A DNA stretch of 64,000 nt from an uncultured Alphaproteobacteria bacterium (GTDB lineage Bacteria > Pseudomonadota > Alphaproteobacteria > MPNO01 > UBA2964), in assembly GCA_951812775.1 (NCBI GenBank), contig OX638326.1, positions 1-64,000 of the forward strand, in the 5' to 3' direction. The position numbers were made by a program, and so were the translations under genes. Shown here piece by piece: positions 17,806 through 26,592 of this stretch; the first letter of the stretch is position 1; every line of letters starts with the position of its first letter. Under the pieces are notes generated by a model. The model was not told where the DNA came from, did not search any database, and saw only the letters and a list, made by a program, of their open reading frames with translations.

Positions 17806-19644
17806 ATGGCATCAGACGAAAATCAAGTTGAGAACTTTCGTCAAGTAACGGCGGCGACGATGCGCGCCATTGCGGAATGCGACGAAATACAGCTGACCTT
17901 TGGATCGGAAGCCCGATTGGTCGGGACGAATGCCCGTCTGCCCGCGCCGCCTCGGCATATGAAAGAAGAAGATGTCGCCCATCTGCGAGGGGAGGCAGAC
18001 GCTCTAGCCTTTCGTATGAAGTATCATGATGCTGACGTTCATAAGAAATTTGCGCCGGCAGCTACGGATGCCCGCGCGGTGTTTGAGGCTATGGAGCAGG
18101 TTCGCGTTGAGGCGCTTGGCTCAAAGGAATTTAAAGGGTGCAAACAGAATCTCAGTGCCGCTTTCAAGGAAAGATGTGAAGCAGCCAGCTATCATCGTGT
18201 AAGTGATCAGGAAGATGTTTCCTTGGCTGAGGTGGTTAGCCTTCTAAGCCGCGAACAGCTGCTGGGTGAGGAACTTTCGGGTTCTGCACAAAATGCTCTT
18301 GGGTACTGGCGTAACTGGCTTGAAGCACGGATTGGTTCTGACTTTAGCGAACTTGAAAGTAACATCCACGATCAGAAAAAATTCGCTCAGACCATTGATA
18401 AAGTACTCGTTCATCTTGATTTGCTCGACCTTGAGGATGAGGCCGACGGTGACGAACAGGTGAGTGAAGAAACACCGGAAGAGCAGGAATCAGATGATTC
18501 CGAGGATGAGAGTGAAGCCTCGGAAAGCGCTGAAAGTGCCGAAGGTGACGACGAGATGGATGATCAGGAACAAGAAGAGGGTCCTGAGCAGTCCGAAGAT
18601 GAGTCGATGACGGGCGATGAGGATGAGGATTTACCCGACTCTGATCGGCGGCGTCAGCAACAGTGCGGTGAAGGAACGCAAGTTAAATACCGCGCCTATA
18701 GTAACGAGTTTGATGAAGAAATTGATGCGCTGGAATTGTGCGAAGTAGAAGAACTTTCCAGATTGCGCCAGCACCTTGATCAACAACTGTCTCATCTTCA
18801 GGGCATCATCGGTCGCCTTGCGAACCGATTGCAGCGACGGCTGATGGCCAAGCAATCGCGTTCTTGGGAATTCGATCTTGATGAGGGTTTGCTTGATGCC
18901 GCGAGATTAACGCGCGTGGTCATCAACCCCATGCATGCCTTGTCCTACAAGATGGAACATGAAACGGAATTCCGTGACACTGTCGTATCTTTGCTGATTG
19001 ATAATTCAGGGTCCATGCGTGGCCGTCCGATCGCGGTCGCGGCGATGAGCGCGGATATTCTCGCCCGGACACTGGAGCGCTGTGGCGTGAAAGTCGAAAT
19101 TCTCGGCTTCACGACGCGCGCCTGGAAGGGTGGGCAGGCACGCGAGAAATGGTTGGCTGATGGAAAACCAGCTGGCCCCGGGCGCCTCAATGACCTAAGG
19201 CACATCATTTATAAAGCTGCAGATGCACCTTATCGGCGAGCCCGTAAAAGCCTAGGTTTGATGCTACGAGAGGGTTTGCTGAAAGAGAACATTGATGGCG
19301 AGGCGTTGCTTTGGGCGCATAGCCGGATTGTTGCTCGGCCCGAGCAACGCAAAATTCTGATGGTTATTTCTGATGGCGCGCCGGTTGATGACTCCACCTT
19401 GTCAGTCAATCCAGGCAATTACCTCGAAAATCATCTGCGGTCGGTAATCGAGTGGATAGAGACGCGTTCAGCGGTTGATATTGTCGCGATTGGCATAGGT
19501 CATGATGTGACACGCTATTACAGACGAGCGGTAACACTTATGGATGCCGAACAGCTTGGTGGCACGATGATGGACAGCTTGGCAGAGCTGTTTGATGACG
19601 ACGAGAATCAGAAGTCTAGTCGCGGCCGCAATAAGGCGGCATAA
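17806..19644 (+). CDS. cobT: Cobaltochelatase subunit CobT (VWA domain)
   Basis: A 612-residue protein, normal length for CobT. An N-terminal helical region (1-200) is followed by a very acidic low-complexity linker (about 205-280, mostly Glu/Asp/Ser). The C-terminal von Willebrand A domain has the MIDAS motif DNSGSMRG (about residues 398-405) and a second metal-site segment [10 protein letters not shown]. CobT and CobS form the ATPase ring that drives cobalt insertion by CobN. It forms a pair with cobS and is convergent with the MFS gene, 15 bp away. Confidence 0.93.
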   Translation: MASDENQVENFRQVTAATMRAIAECDEIQLTFGSEARLVGTNARLPAPPRHMKEEDVAHLRGEADALAFRMKYHDADVHKKFAPAATDARAVFEAMEQVRVEALGSKEFKGCKQNLSAAFKERCEAASYHRVSDQEDVSLAEVVSLLSREQLLGEELSGSAQNALGYWRNWLEARIGSDFSELESNIHDQKKFAQTIDKVLVHLDLLDLEDEADGDEQVSEETPEEQESDDSEDESEASESAESAEGDDEMDDQEQEEGPEQSEDESMTGDEDEDLPDSDRRRQQQCGEGTQVKYRAYSNEFDEEIDALELCEVEELSRLRQHLDQQLSHLQGIIGRLANRLQRRLMAKQSRSWEFDLDEGLLDAARLTRVVINPMHALSYKMEHETEFRDTVVSLLIDNSGSMRGRPIAVAAMSADILARTLERCGVKVEILGFTTRAWKGGQAREKWLADGKPAGPGRLNDLRHIIYKAADAPYRRARKSLGLMLREGLLKENIDGEALLWAHSRIVARPEQRKILMVISDGAPVDDSTLSVNPGNYLENHLRSVIEWIETRSAVDIVAIGIGHDVTRYYRRAVTLMDAEQLGGTMMDSLAELFDDDENQKSSRGRNKAA

Positions 19645-19659
19645 CGTCCATTTCAGCGT

Positions 19660-20880
19660 TTATTGAGCCTGTGGCCCGTTTCTACGGGCGGGGTTAAACA
19701 GGCTTAGCATAGCTATCATCATCAATATCGCTGTAATCCAGAAAATCCATCTGACTTCGTTCTGATCGATAATCCAACCGTATAGAACAGGAACGATAAC
19801 GCCCCCGACTAAATGGCCTGTAGACATAAATCCAAAGACTTTTCCGGCATTGCCTTCCGGGGTTATAGCCCGGACCATCATGTCACGTGCCGGACGAACC
19901 AGACCGAGGAGCCAGCCGATGATGGCAAAACAACTTAACAGGACAAAGTGATGCAAATCGGTGCTTGCCATAAAAACGGTTACTAACGCCGATAGTCCAA
20001 AGGCGCAGGCTGCTACCAGGTCGTGCCGATCAGTTTTATCCGCGATATAACCGCCACACAGGACACCGAGAACACCGGCTGTGGCGAAGGTTGTGAGAGC
20101 TGCGCCAGCGGTTACAAGCGGCGTTCCGTAAAGTTTAACCAGCGACGTCACTGTAAAAGCATTCAAGCCGATTGAGATCGTCGCGGTTGTTAGAAAAAAG
20201 AGATAAAGAATAAGGAAGCGTGGCTGAATCAGAAGAGCGATGCCTTCCGAAATTCCCAGGTTCTTTCGCGCGCTTTTGTTCTCTTTCTTTCTTCCGACAT
20301 GATCCTGGATGATATTTCCCTGAAGAATCATGGCTATGCCTGTAATGGCACCAAGTAAGGCAACAGAAAGAACAGCTGTTTTCCAATCCCAGAACTCTGC
20401 AATCAGGACGATGGCGATTGGCCCCGCTGCGGTCCCGGCGGTTCCCGAAGCGGTGTGAATGCTAAAAGCTTTGCCTATGCGTCTTTCATCGATTGAAGAC
20501 ATCAAAATCGAATAGTCCGCTGGATGAAATACGGCATGGCCGAGCCCCGCAATGATTGCGAGCAGGAGTAGCACTTCGTAGGACGAAGTAAGGGCCATCG
20601 CTCCGATGGCGAATGTCTTTATTAGGAGGCCTGCGATCAGGATGCGCTTGGCACCCCACCGGTCCACTAAAAAACCGATGGGAATTTGGGCGAGAGCACC
20701 CGAGGCGTTTATAAGCGTAATAACGAGCCCCAGTGCTGCAAAGCTAACGCCATAGTCGGTTTGCATCAGTATGAACAACGGTGGCAAAACGAGCTGTGAA
20801 TAATGGCTCATAAAATGCCCGGTATAGATCAAACTAAGGACCCGGGTATCACGACCAAGTGTAGAGGAAAGGCTCGCCAA
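19660..20880 (-). CDS. Major facilitator superfamily transporter
   Basis: A 406-residue membrane protein with about 12 helices in two halves joined by a basic loop (residues about 190-215, rich in Lys/Arg). The cytoplasmic loop between helices 2 and 3 has the MFS signature GFLVDRWGAKRILIAG (about 69-84). It resembles the FSR (fosmidomycin-resistance) branch of MFS in its loops (HAVFHPADYSILMSS). The substrate is unknown. It lies 15 bp upstream, in transcription order, of nothing conserved and just downstream of the two half-permeases, so the three genes may be cotranscribed. Confidence 0.85.
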   Translation of the reverse strand: MASLSSTLGRDTRVLSLIYTGHFMSHYSQLVLPPLFILMQTDYGVSFAALGLVITLINASGALAQIPIGFLVDRWGAKRILIAGLLIKTFAIGAMALTSSYEVLLLLAIIAGLGHAVFHPADYSILMSSIDERRIGKAFSIHTASGTAGTAAGPIAIVLIAEFWDWKTAVLSVALLGAITGIAMILQGNIIQDHVGRKKENKSARKNLGISEGIALLIQPRFLILYLFFLTTATISIGLNAFTVTSLVKLYGTPLVTAGAALTTFATAGVLGVLCGGYIADKTDRHDLVAACAFGLSALVTVFMASTDLHHFVLLSCFAIIGWLLGLVRPARDMMVRAITPEGNAGKVFGFMSTGHLVGGVIVPVLYGWIIDQNEVRWIFWITAILMMIAMLSLFNPARRNGPQAQ

Positions 20881-20895
20881 GGTTAGTCACTCATG

Positions 20896-21405
20896 TCAAA
20901 TGTTGAATAAAACTACTAATCCGGCGGCTGAGATGCCGGCCAGTGGTGGCAGCATAAAGGAAGATGACACCCTTAGCCCTACAAATTGTGCGCCGAGGAA
21001 TGGGATTTCCCAGGCCAGGATTCGGTGGATCGCGAACACTTCCCACGAGGTAAGAAAGGCTGTCAGCTGAGGAAGACCGACGCCGAGTTTGATCATAGCG
21101 AGTGCCAGAGGGAAAGCGACAACACCATCGGCTGGCACCATTATGCCGACGACAGAAGCGATCAAAATACCTTTCATGCCAGATTCTGAACCCAGCCAAC
21201 TACTAATCAGGTCTCCTGGCAAAAGTTCTGCTGCAAAACTTGCCATAAACACCGCACAAAACATACGAGGGGCCATGATCACGAGATAGCCACCGCCTAT
21301 TCGAAGTCCTTTTTCAGCTGTTCCGTCATGCCGGTTATAGCCGACCAAGAGGAGGCCAAGTGCCGCCAACCACATTGCTAGGGCAACGAGAGATAAAACG
21401 TTCAT
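20896..21405 (-). CDS. Half-size permease B (ArsP/DUF318-like)
   Basis: A 169-residue membrane protein with about 4-5 helices. The start is taken as ATG 21405, which overlaps the stop of the previous gene by 4 bp; a longer frame to 21540 would run backwards through that gene. It holds the permease-repeat features APRMFCAVFMASFAAELLP, WLGSESGMKGILIASVVG and IHRILAWEIPFLG. The same three blocks occur in the upstream gene, so the two are paralogs of each other and each equals one half of a typical 8-10-helix ArsP/YraQ permease. They should work as a heterodimer. Substrate unknown. Confidence 0.75.
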   Translation of the reverse strand: MNVLSLVALAMWLAALGLLLVGYNRHDGTAEKGLRIGGGYLVIMAPRMFCAVFMASFAAELLPGDLISSWLGSESGMKGILIASVVGIMVPADGVVAFPLALAMIKLGVGLPQLTAFLTSWEVFAIHRILAWEIPFLGAQFVGLRVSSSFMLPPLAGISAAGLVVLFNI

Positions 21406-21980
21406 TTTACCTCCGGTGGCGAGGGTACCTTCAACCGAATTGGTAGGTAGAGCGCAATGGTTCCGGCGATGATCGGTAGAAGCACACTTGCTCCCACGCG
21501 AACGGCTGTAACATCGGGTCCAAGAAGGGGCAGTTCCCATACGATTATGCGTTGCATGCCGATTATGGCCCAGGATGAAAGATACGCGACGAGGGCCCCT
21601 TTGTTTGCACCTGCGGCATAGAGGGCGATAACAACCGGAAAGGAGGTCAGCGGACCACCTGGTGTCAATGAGCCTGCAACTGTGGCGATGAGCACGCTTT
21701 TAAATCCGGCGTTTTCACCAATAAGTCGCGATATGACTTCTCTTGGCACGAGAATTTGAATGAACGCGGCAATTAAAACGGCGGCCCCGACGCGCGGGGC
21801 GATAAAGATCATTAAATCCCAGGCATCTTCAGTTGCCTGGTCATAGGCCTCCGGACCCTTGAGATAATAAACCCCGAACCCAGCCCCAATCGCAAGCGCC
21901 GCAAAAACGAGCAGAGATGGCCCAAAGGATCGCTTTAGAAGAGATGTTTCCTTGTTCCGCGGTTCACTATCGTTCGCCAT
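21402..21980 (-). CDS. Half-size permease A (ArsP/DUF318-like)
   Basis: A 192-residue membrane protein with about 4-5 helices and a short polar N-terminus. The blocks IAPRVGAAVLIAAFIQILVP, LIGENAGFKSVLIATVAG, SLTPGGPLTSFPV and MQRIIVWELPLLG match, in order, blocks in the protein encoded directly downstream. The GxLTPGGP segment corresponds to the short conserved Gly/Pro loop of ArsP/YraQ permeases. It overlaps the next start by 4 bp, so the two chains are probably made in equal amounts. The family includes organoarsenical exporters, but no Cys-pair motif or arsenic gene is nearby. Confidence 0.75.
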   Translation of the reverse strand: MANDSEPRNKETSLLKRSFGPSLLVFAALAIGAGFGVYYLKGPEAYDQATEDAWDLMIFIAPRVGAAVLIAAFIQILVPREVISRLIGENAGFKSVLIATVAGSLTPGGPLTSFPVVIALYAAGANKGALVAYLSSWAIIGMQRIIVWELPLLGPDVTAVRVGASVLLPIIAGTIALYLPIRLKVPSPPEVK

Positions 21981-22002
21981 ACCGGGGTTATCCTCGGTAC
22001 GA

Positions 22003-23076
22003 TTACGGGTGGACGTCTTCAGTAAACCAATCGGTGGGCAATTCGTTTCCGAGGCCAGCTTCTTTGGCCTTACGGTAGGCGAGACCAGCGGCGGCTGCGA
22101 ATTGAAGCCCTAGCCCCATGTCATTGATAAAGACTGTTGACTCGGTGTCGCTTTCTCGACCTTTTACATCGCCAGCGATCATTTGGGGAAGGCGAGGGCA
22201 GTCATCATAATTGAATGTCGGGTTTACAGCCCAGCCCTTTCCCGAGCGTCGATCCGGTGGTGCCAGATTTGCCGCAGTTACTGTATCGGGTTGGCGTTGA
22301 CCGAAATGTAACCCGACGCGATCTGCCCGTTTCAAAGCCGCTTCCTCTACCTCGGGCATTTTGATTGAACTGACATGAAGGCCCGGCTTCATCCATTTTT
22401 CGAAAAAGATCGCATCGATACTGTTCGAGGAGCACATAACGATATCAACATCTGAAACGACCGCCTCAACGTTTGAGACAGGTGCGATTTCACAATTCAG
22501 AACATCGCTCATCTCCTGGGCGAAGTTCACACGATTTTTTTCGTTAGGGCTAAAAACTTTAATTGATTTGATGTCGCGCACCGCACAGGCCGCCATCAAC
22601 TGGGTACCAGCCTGCCAACCGGAACCAAGGATACCTATAGTTTCAGCATTTTCGCGCGCCATGTATTTGATACCGAGGCCATTGGTTGCGCCAACACGCG
22701 TCCTTTGAACAACGCCGTCAGGCATAATCGCCAATGGCTCGCCGGTATTGGTGCTAAAAAGAAGAACGAGTCCTACCCATCGGTCATTGGGTGCGGCGGG
22801 CACTTTGACTCGTCGCATAGAGCCTTCAATCGTCGGCCAGGTCACGATGTCGGAATTCAAGCGAACGGCGCTAACGCCCTGGCTGGGAATGACCCCGTCC
22901 ATGGTTTTAAAGCCGTAGACCGCGTCTTCGCGTTCTGTAGGTGTCAAGCAATCGGAACGTCGTCGAGTAACGGCGGTGCCAGCGTGGAGCCTGCGATACG
23001 CGTCTTCAAGGATATCAAGACAGTCCGGCATGGTCAGGACCTGATCGACGTCGTCATTGGATAAAATAAGGGTCAT
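22003..23076 (-). CDS. Ornithine cyclodeaminase / mu-crystallin family dehydrogenase (copy 1)
   Basis: A 357-residue NAD(P)-dependent enzyme. The N-terminal part holds the substrate-binding loop, with an RVGATNGLGIKY helix (about 126-137) leading to the Rossmann motif GILGSGWQAGTQ (about 147-158). A conserved FINDMGLGLQFA segment near the C-terminus carries the Asp found in this family. Members include ornithine cyclodeaminase, alanine dehydrogenase and ketimine reductases; this subfamily is long (about 355 residues versus 315-330) and cannot be assigned a substrate. A second, clearly related copy is at 32653. It is preceded by a terminator of the cupin operon, so it probably has its own promoter. 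Confidence 0.82.
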   Translation of the reverse strand: MTLILSNDDVDQVLTMPDCLDILEDAYRRLHAGTAVTRRRSDCLTPTEREDAVYGFKTMDGVIPSQGVSAVRLNSDIVTWPTIEGSMRRVKVPAAPNDRWVGLVLLFSTNTGEPLAIMPDGVVQRTRVGATNGLGIKYMARENAETIGILGSGWQAGTQLMAACAVRDIKSIKVFSPNEKNRVNFAQEMSDVLNCEIAPVSNVEAVVSDVDIVMCSSNSIDAIFFEKWMKPGLHVSSIKMPEVEEAALKRADRVGLHFGQRQPDTVTAANLAPPDRRSGKGWAVNPTFNYDDCPRLPQMIAGDVKGRESDTESTVFINDMGLGLQFAAAAGLAYRKAKEAGLGNELPTDWFTEDVHP

Positions 23077-23140
23077 GTCGTTTCTCCCTGTAGAACCTGA
23101 AGTCGGTTCTTTTTTGGTTATTTAGCGCTTTGCAAAAGAA

Positions 23141-23173
23141 AACGCCGGGGCACTTTAGTGTTACCCCGGCGTT
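23141..23173 (-). terminator. Intrinsic terminator of the cupin operon
   Basis: A perfect 10-bp inverted repeat (aacgccgggg / ccccggcgtt) with a 13-base loop, followed on the minus strand by ttttctttt. It lies 48 bp after the stop codon of the cupin gene at 23221. Confidence 0.85.
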
Positions 23174-23220
23174 CTGGATTTTATGGCCTCTGCTTACATT
23201 GCAGCAGAGGTGGCGGGTTA

Positions 23221-23814
23221 TTAGCCGCGCATTCCGTATTTTTCCAGCAGTGCGATAGGGTCTTCGCCTTCAACATACCCTTCATAGGGTTCCAGCTGTT
23301 CGTACCATGCGGCCCCCATCGCTTTGAGGACGCGATTATGGATGCTGATGATACGGGCAGGATTGTCTGGATTTGAGTTGAAATGTTTATGGGCAACGTA
23401 GGGCGGGATATAGACGAAATCGCCGCGTTTCCATTCGAACTTTTTCGGTTCTTCTTCCCATTCCCATGTGAATTTTATGTCGACTGAGAAATTGACATCC
23501 CAATGCAAATCGTAGCCTTCACCCTCGGCGACGAAGAAGACCTCTTCCGCCAGATGGCGGTGTTTGCCAGATGCCTGTCCGCTGGGAATAAATTGCATGC
23601 AGATATCAACACAGTTTTCAACGGTGTTCATTTTCTCATGAATCATGTGTTTAAGAATGCCATGCGGCGAATTCTCAAACGGCATTTCAGCGGCCTTCAC
23701 GACCTTGAGCTTGTTTGAGTAGTAATCTTCTACATAAGCTGCGGTTTCGGCTAGATTTTCACTGTAAAAATTACAGGTTTCACTGCCTTTGATGATTGCT
23801 TCGCGCTCGTCCAA
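23221..23814 (-). CDS. Cupin-domain protein 1
   Basis: A 197-residue protein with one cupin barrel. Motif 1 is GKHRHLAEEVFFVAEGEG (about 107-124), which gives two His and one Glu ligand; motif 2 is PYVAHKHFNSNPD (about 158-170), giving the third His. A metal-dependent (probably Fe or Mn) enzyme is likely. It is encoded directly after cupin 2 on the same strand (46-bp gap); the two share the HFNS.PD block and may form a heteromer. Homologous cupins in catabolic loci are gentisate-dioxygenase-like or isomerase-like, but the substrate is not shown. Confidence 0.78.
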   Translation of the reverse strand: MDEREAIIKGSETCNFYSENLAETAAYVEDYYSNKLKVVKAAEMPFENSPHGILKHMIHEKMNTVENCVDICMQFIPSGQASGKHRHLAEEVFFVAEGEGYDLHWDVNFSVDIKFTWEWEEEPKKFEWKRGDFVYIPPYVAHKHFNSNPDNPARIISIHNRVLKAMGAAWYEQLEPYEGYVEGEDPIALLEKYGMRG

Positions 23815-23860
23815 CTTAACTTCTCCCTAGACTTTAATTATCTTTGTTCGTGATATCGCC

Positions 23861-24448
23861 CTAATAGTCAGTCGGCGGTGAATAATCTTCCTGGCCCGGC
23901 TGAATGTCTGTTGGCGGCATTTTCACGTTCTTCTGGAACACCATGTGCATGAAGAGGAAAAGCGGCTTCGCCTTCATGACGAGCACAATATATTCTTCGT
24001 CAGGGCTGGAGTTGAAATGCTGATGAACGCAACCGTTTTCGACGATCATGACGTCGCCAGCTTCTGAATCGACGCGCTCGCCATCATGGACGTCATACCC
24101 TTCACCGCGGAGGATATAGAAGACGGCGCTGTTCATATGACCATGACGCTGGCCATAGCCACCGGGCGCAAATGAACCAAGATGGGTTTCAATTGATTGC
24201 GCAATATCCATACGCTGTGGATTGACCATGGGCTTGTCAAAAAATTGAGGGCCACCCGTCCATTTATAGTCATGGACGCTGTAAACGCGTTGTTTCTCGT
24301 ACAGACCCTGCTGCATTTCCCCGTAGGTGCCTTCCAAAGCACGAACAAAGGTACGCTTTTTTACCCACCTGTCCCAGACAACTTCGGGTTGGTTGTGACC
24401 AACGCCTACGTCGTCAGCAGCTGTTTCTTCCCTGCTACCTTCGGCCAT
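23861..24448 (-). CDS. Cupin-domain protein 2
   Basis: A 195-residue protein with one cupin domain. Motif 1 is GQRHGHMNSAVFYILRGEG (about 102-120), where the HGH pair supplies ligands but the usual Glu position is occupied by Ala/Val, so the metal site differs from cupin 1. Motif 2 contains NGCVHQHFNSSPD (about 142-154). The first 60 residues form a mainly helical extension. It is the first gene of the two-gene cupin operon. A near-perfect inverted repeat lies just upstream. Confidence 0.75.
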   Translation of the reverse strand: MAEGSREETAADDVGVGHNQPEVVWDRWVKKRTFVRALEGTYGEMQQGLYEKQRVYSVHDYKWTGGPQFFDKPMVNPQRMDIAQSIETHLGSFAPGGYGQRHGHMNSAVFYILRGEGYDVHDGERVDSEAGDVMIVENGCVHQHFNSSPDEEYIVLVMKAKPLFLFMHMVFQKNVKMPPTDIQPGQEDYSPPTDY

Positions 24449-24471
24449 ATTTATTTCCTTTTTCTATAAGG

Positions 24472-24505
24472 CTGGAGGATCGGGTTCTATCACCTGATTC
24501 TCCAG
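24472..24505. promoter_or_regulatory. Inverted repeat upstream of the cupin operon
   Basis: Arms ctggaggatc and gattctccag match at 9 of 10 positions around a 14-base spacer, starting 24 bp before the cupin 2 start codon. The position fits an operator or a leader hairpin. No U-run follows, so it is not a terminator. Confidence 0.35.
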
Positions 24506-24629
24506 AAAACTTGGCATCCGATTTCTCGCTATGCCCTATAAAAGCTGAGGTTCGAAGGTATATGACGGACGCATTTGGGTGTCAAGGATAGCCGGGGCGA
24601 GCATAATCCGCCGACAAATTTCAGCACTG

Positions 24630-25658
24630 TCAGAATTTCGGCGGGGCGGCTGACTCGCGAACGACCAGAGACGGCGGAAATTTTACCCAACGTGGCGATG
24701 CATCAGGATTGTTCAGCCGTTCCAGCATCATTTTGGCAGCTTCCGCCCCGGTTTCGTATCGTGGAGTTCGTATGGTGGTCAGCGTAGGCTTCAAATGGGC
24801 GCCCAACGGTATATCATTATAGCCAGTGATCGATATGTCATCCGGACAACGAAGCCCGTGGTCATTAAAAGCCTGGTAACAGCCGGTGGCGATCAGGTCG
24901 CAGCCGGTGATAAGTGCTGTAAACTTTTTGTTTTTGTGGAAATAAGTTCTGTGCAGCATTTACGGCCTTCTTCCTCTGTGAAGTCATCTGCAACAACAAA
25001 AAGTTCCTGATCGACATTTATGTCGCATTCCTGCAACGCATTGATTGTCCCAAAATGACGATCACGTCCTGTTGTCAGGTCAAGCGGACCTGCAATGTAG
25101 GCAAACTTCTGATGACCCATTTCAACAAGATGCTTGACGATAAGGTGTGTCCCGAGAGCGTCGTCAAATCCTACACAGGATATTTCAGGGTCCTCCCTGG
25201 TCCGGTGAATAACGACGAGTGGCAGCCTATCCTGTTTACAGGCGAGAATCACGGGTGTGTTGGGTTGAAGAGGTCGTAAGAATTAGGCCATCGACACGTC
25301 TGCTACGCATCAAATCTACAATGAGTTTTTCGCGTTCCTGATCACCGTCAGAGTTGGCAAGAAGCGGGACATATCCCGATTCCACTAGCGTGTCCTCAAT
25401 ACCCCGTATTGTCGGAGGAAATACCGGGTTAGCCAAGTCGGTAACAACAACACCGACAGTCATCGACTGATTGGTTCGCAAACCATAGGCAATTGGATTT
25501 GGACGGTAGCCTAATTCAGCGGCTACTTTCTGGACCCGCTCAACAACTTCGGGGGAGACCATGTTCCGGGTTTCAGGATTTAGAACACGCGAGACTGTGG
25601 AGGCGTGGACACCCACGCGCTCAGCAATATCGCGTATCGTTACTCTTCCGGAAGCCAT
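24630..25658 (-). pseudogene. LacI-family regulator with two compensating frameshifts
   Basis: Three overlapping frames together give one complete LacI-family repressor of about 342 residues. Part 1 (from ATG 25658) has the HTH VTIRDIAERVGVHASTVSRV and the hinge. It shifts near 25255, where removing one A from cacaccc restores a QHPVILACKQD junction. Part 2 covers the middle of the sugar-binding domain. It shifts back near 24925, where adding one A to the A5 run restores KTKKFTALITGCD. Part 3 has the C-terminal ITGYNDIPLGAHLKPTLTT segment. As written, only the DNA-binding domain plus about 80 residues would be made. Either a real pseudogene or two sequence errors. It lies downstream of, and in the same orientation as, nothing else; the cupin operon follows. 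Confidence 0.85.
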
Positions 25659-25697
25659 GAACTACAACTTATTCTGGTGAGTGTGTTTGAGCAATAC

Positions 25698-25712
25698 GAA
25701 CATTATGTGTTC
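25698..25712. promoter_or_regulatory. 15-bp palindrome upstream of lacI-like gene
   Basis: The sequence gaaca-ttatg-tgttc is a perfect inverted repeat with 5-base arms, 40 bp upstream of the LacI start and 74 bp upstream of the divergent Ttg2D-like gene. It could be an operator for autoregulation. LacI-family sites are often palindromes of this size, but nothing here proves binding. Confidence 0.35.
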
Positions 25713-25785
25713 AAAATTGGGTTTTTATAGGATCCATGCTATGTACCGCTTGGAAAATGACTCGATGTATTAGCGAGGAGTAACG

Positions 25786-26427
25786 ATGTTACGTGCGGCA
25801 AACCGTATTATTGTTTTATGTCTTTTCTTAATAACGCCCTTGGCGAGTGTAAAAGCAGCCCCTGACAGCGCAGTTGGCGTCGTTAAAGATTTTCAGTCCG
25901 GTATCCTCGAGGTCCTCAAAAAAATTGATACCTTGGACGTAAAGGGTCGTTACGACCTGGTGGCACCTCTGACGAAACAGAACATGCATATCACGTTGAT
26001 GGCGGCGACGGCGTCTTCGCCTTTCTGGCGAAGCGGATATAACGCGCAAAAGGCCGATTTGGTAGGAGCGTTTCACCGGATGGGCGCTAGCTCAATTGTC
26101 ACACTTTTTGATGAATATGATGGAGAAGTCTTCCGGATTTGGCGAACTCGTAAGACTTCCGGTCCAACCGTTCTCGTCGATACCAAAATTGGTAACCCTA
26201 AAGATCAGAATCCAACGGAAGTAACTTATGTGACCGCTAAAATCCAGGGCAGGTGGTGGATCATCGACGTGATCGTTTTTGGCGGAATTAGCGAAGTGAA
26301 GGTTCGAAAGAATGAATTTTCAGCGGTGCTCCAAAAAGGCGGGCTGGATGAGTTGATAAAAGTGCTGAACGTCAGGGCAGACCGTCTTCTTTCCGGAAAG
26401 GAAAAGGTCGTCGTTGGAAGTAAATAA
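25786..26427 (+). CDS. MlaC/Ttg2D-family periplasmic lipid-binding-like protein
   Basis: A 213-residue protein with a signal peptide (about 1-25, ending VKA-A) and a Tol_Tol_Ttg2 (MlaC-like) domain: VKDFQSGILEVLKKID at the start, and late in the chain WWIIDVIVFGGISEVKVRKNEFSAVL, the characteristic 'W.i.Dv...GvS....r..f' block of the family. MlaC carries phospholipids across the periplasm; related HpnM proteins are tied to hopanoids. A strong GAGGAG RBS precedes the ATG. No mlaABDEF or hopanoid genes are nearby, so its partner is unknown. Confidence 0.8.
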   Translation: MLRAANRIIVLCLFLITPLASVKAAPDSAVGVVKDFQSGILEVLKKIDTLDVKGRYDLVAPLTKQNMHITLMAATASSPFWRSGYNAQKADLVGAFHRMGASSIVTLFDEYDGEVFRIWRTRKTSGPTVLVDTKIGNPKDQNPTEVTYVTAKIQGRWWIIDVIVFGGISEVKVRKNEFSAVLQKGGLDELIKVLNVRADRLLSGKEKVVVGSK

Positions 26428-26592
26428 GGTGGCAGGAGGCTTCAATTAAGAGGCTCCGCCTTGCACCAAACAGCACTGTGGGTTAAGTACCCATTGGCCT
26501 GTAAACCGAGTTCAAAAATCGGTATAAACGGTTAACTGAATTAGCGCCCACAGGGATATTTCCTGGAAGGCATCTACAAACTAGAGGTAGGG

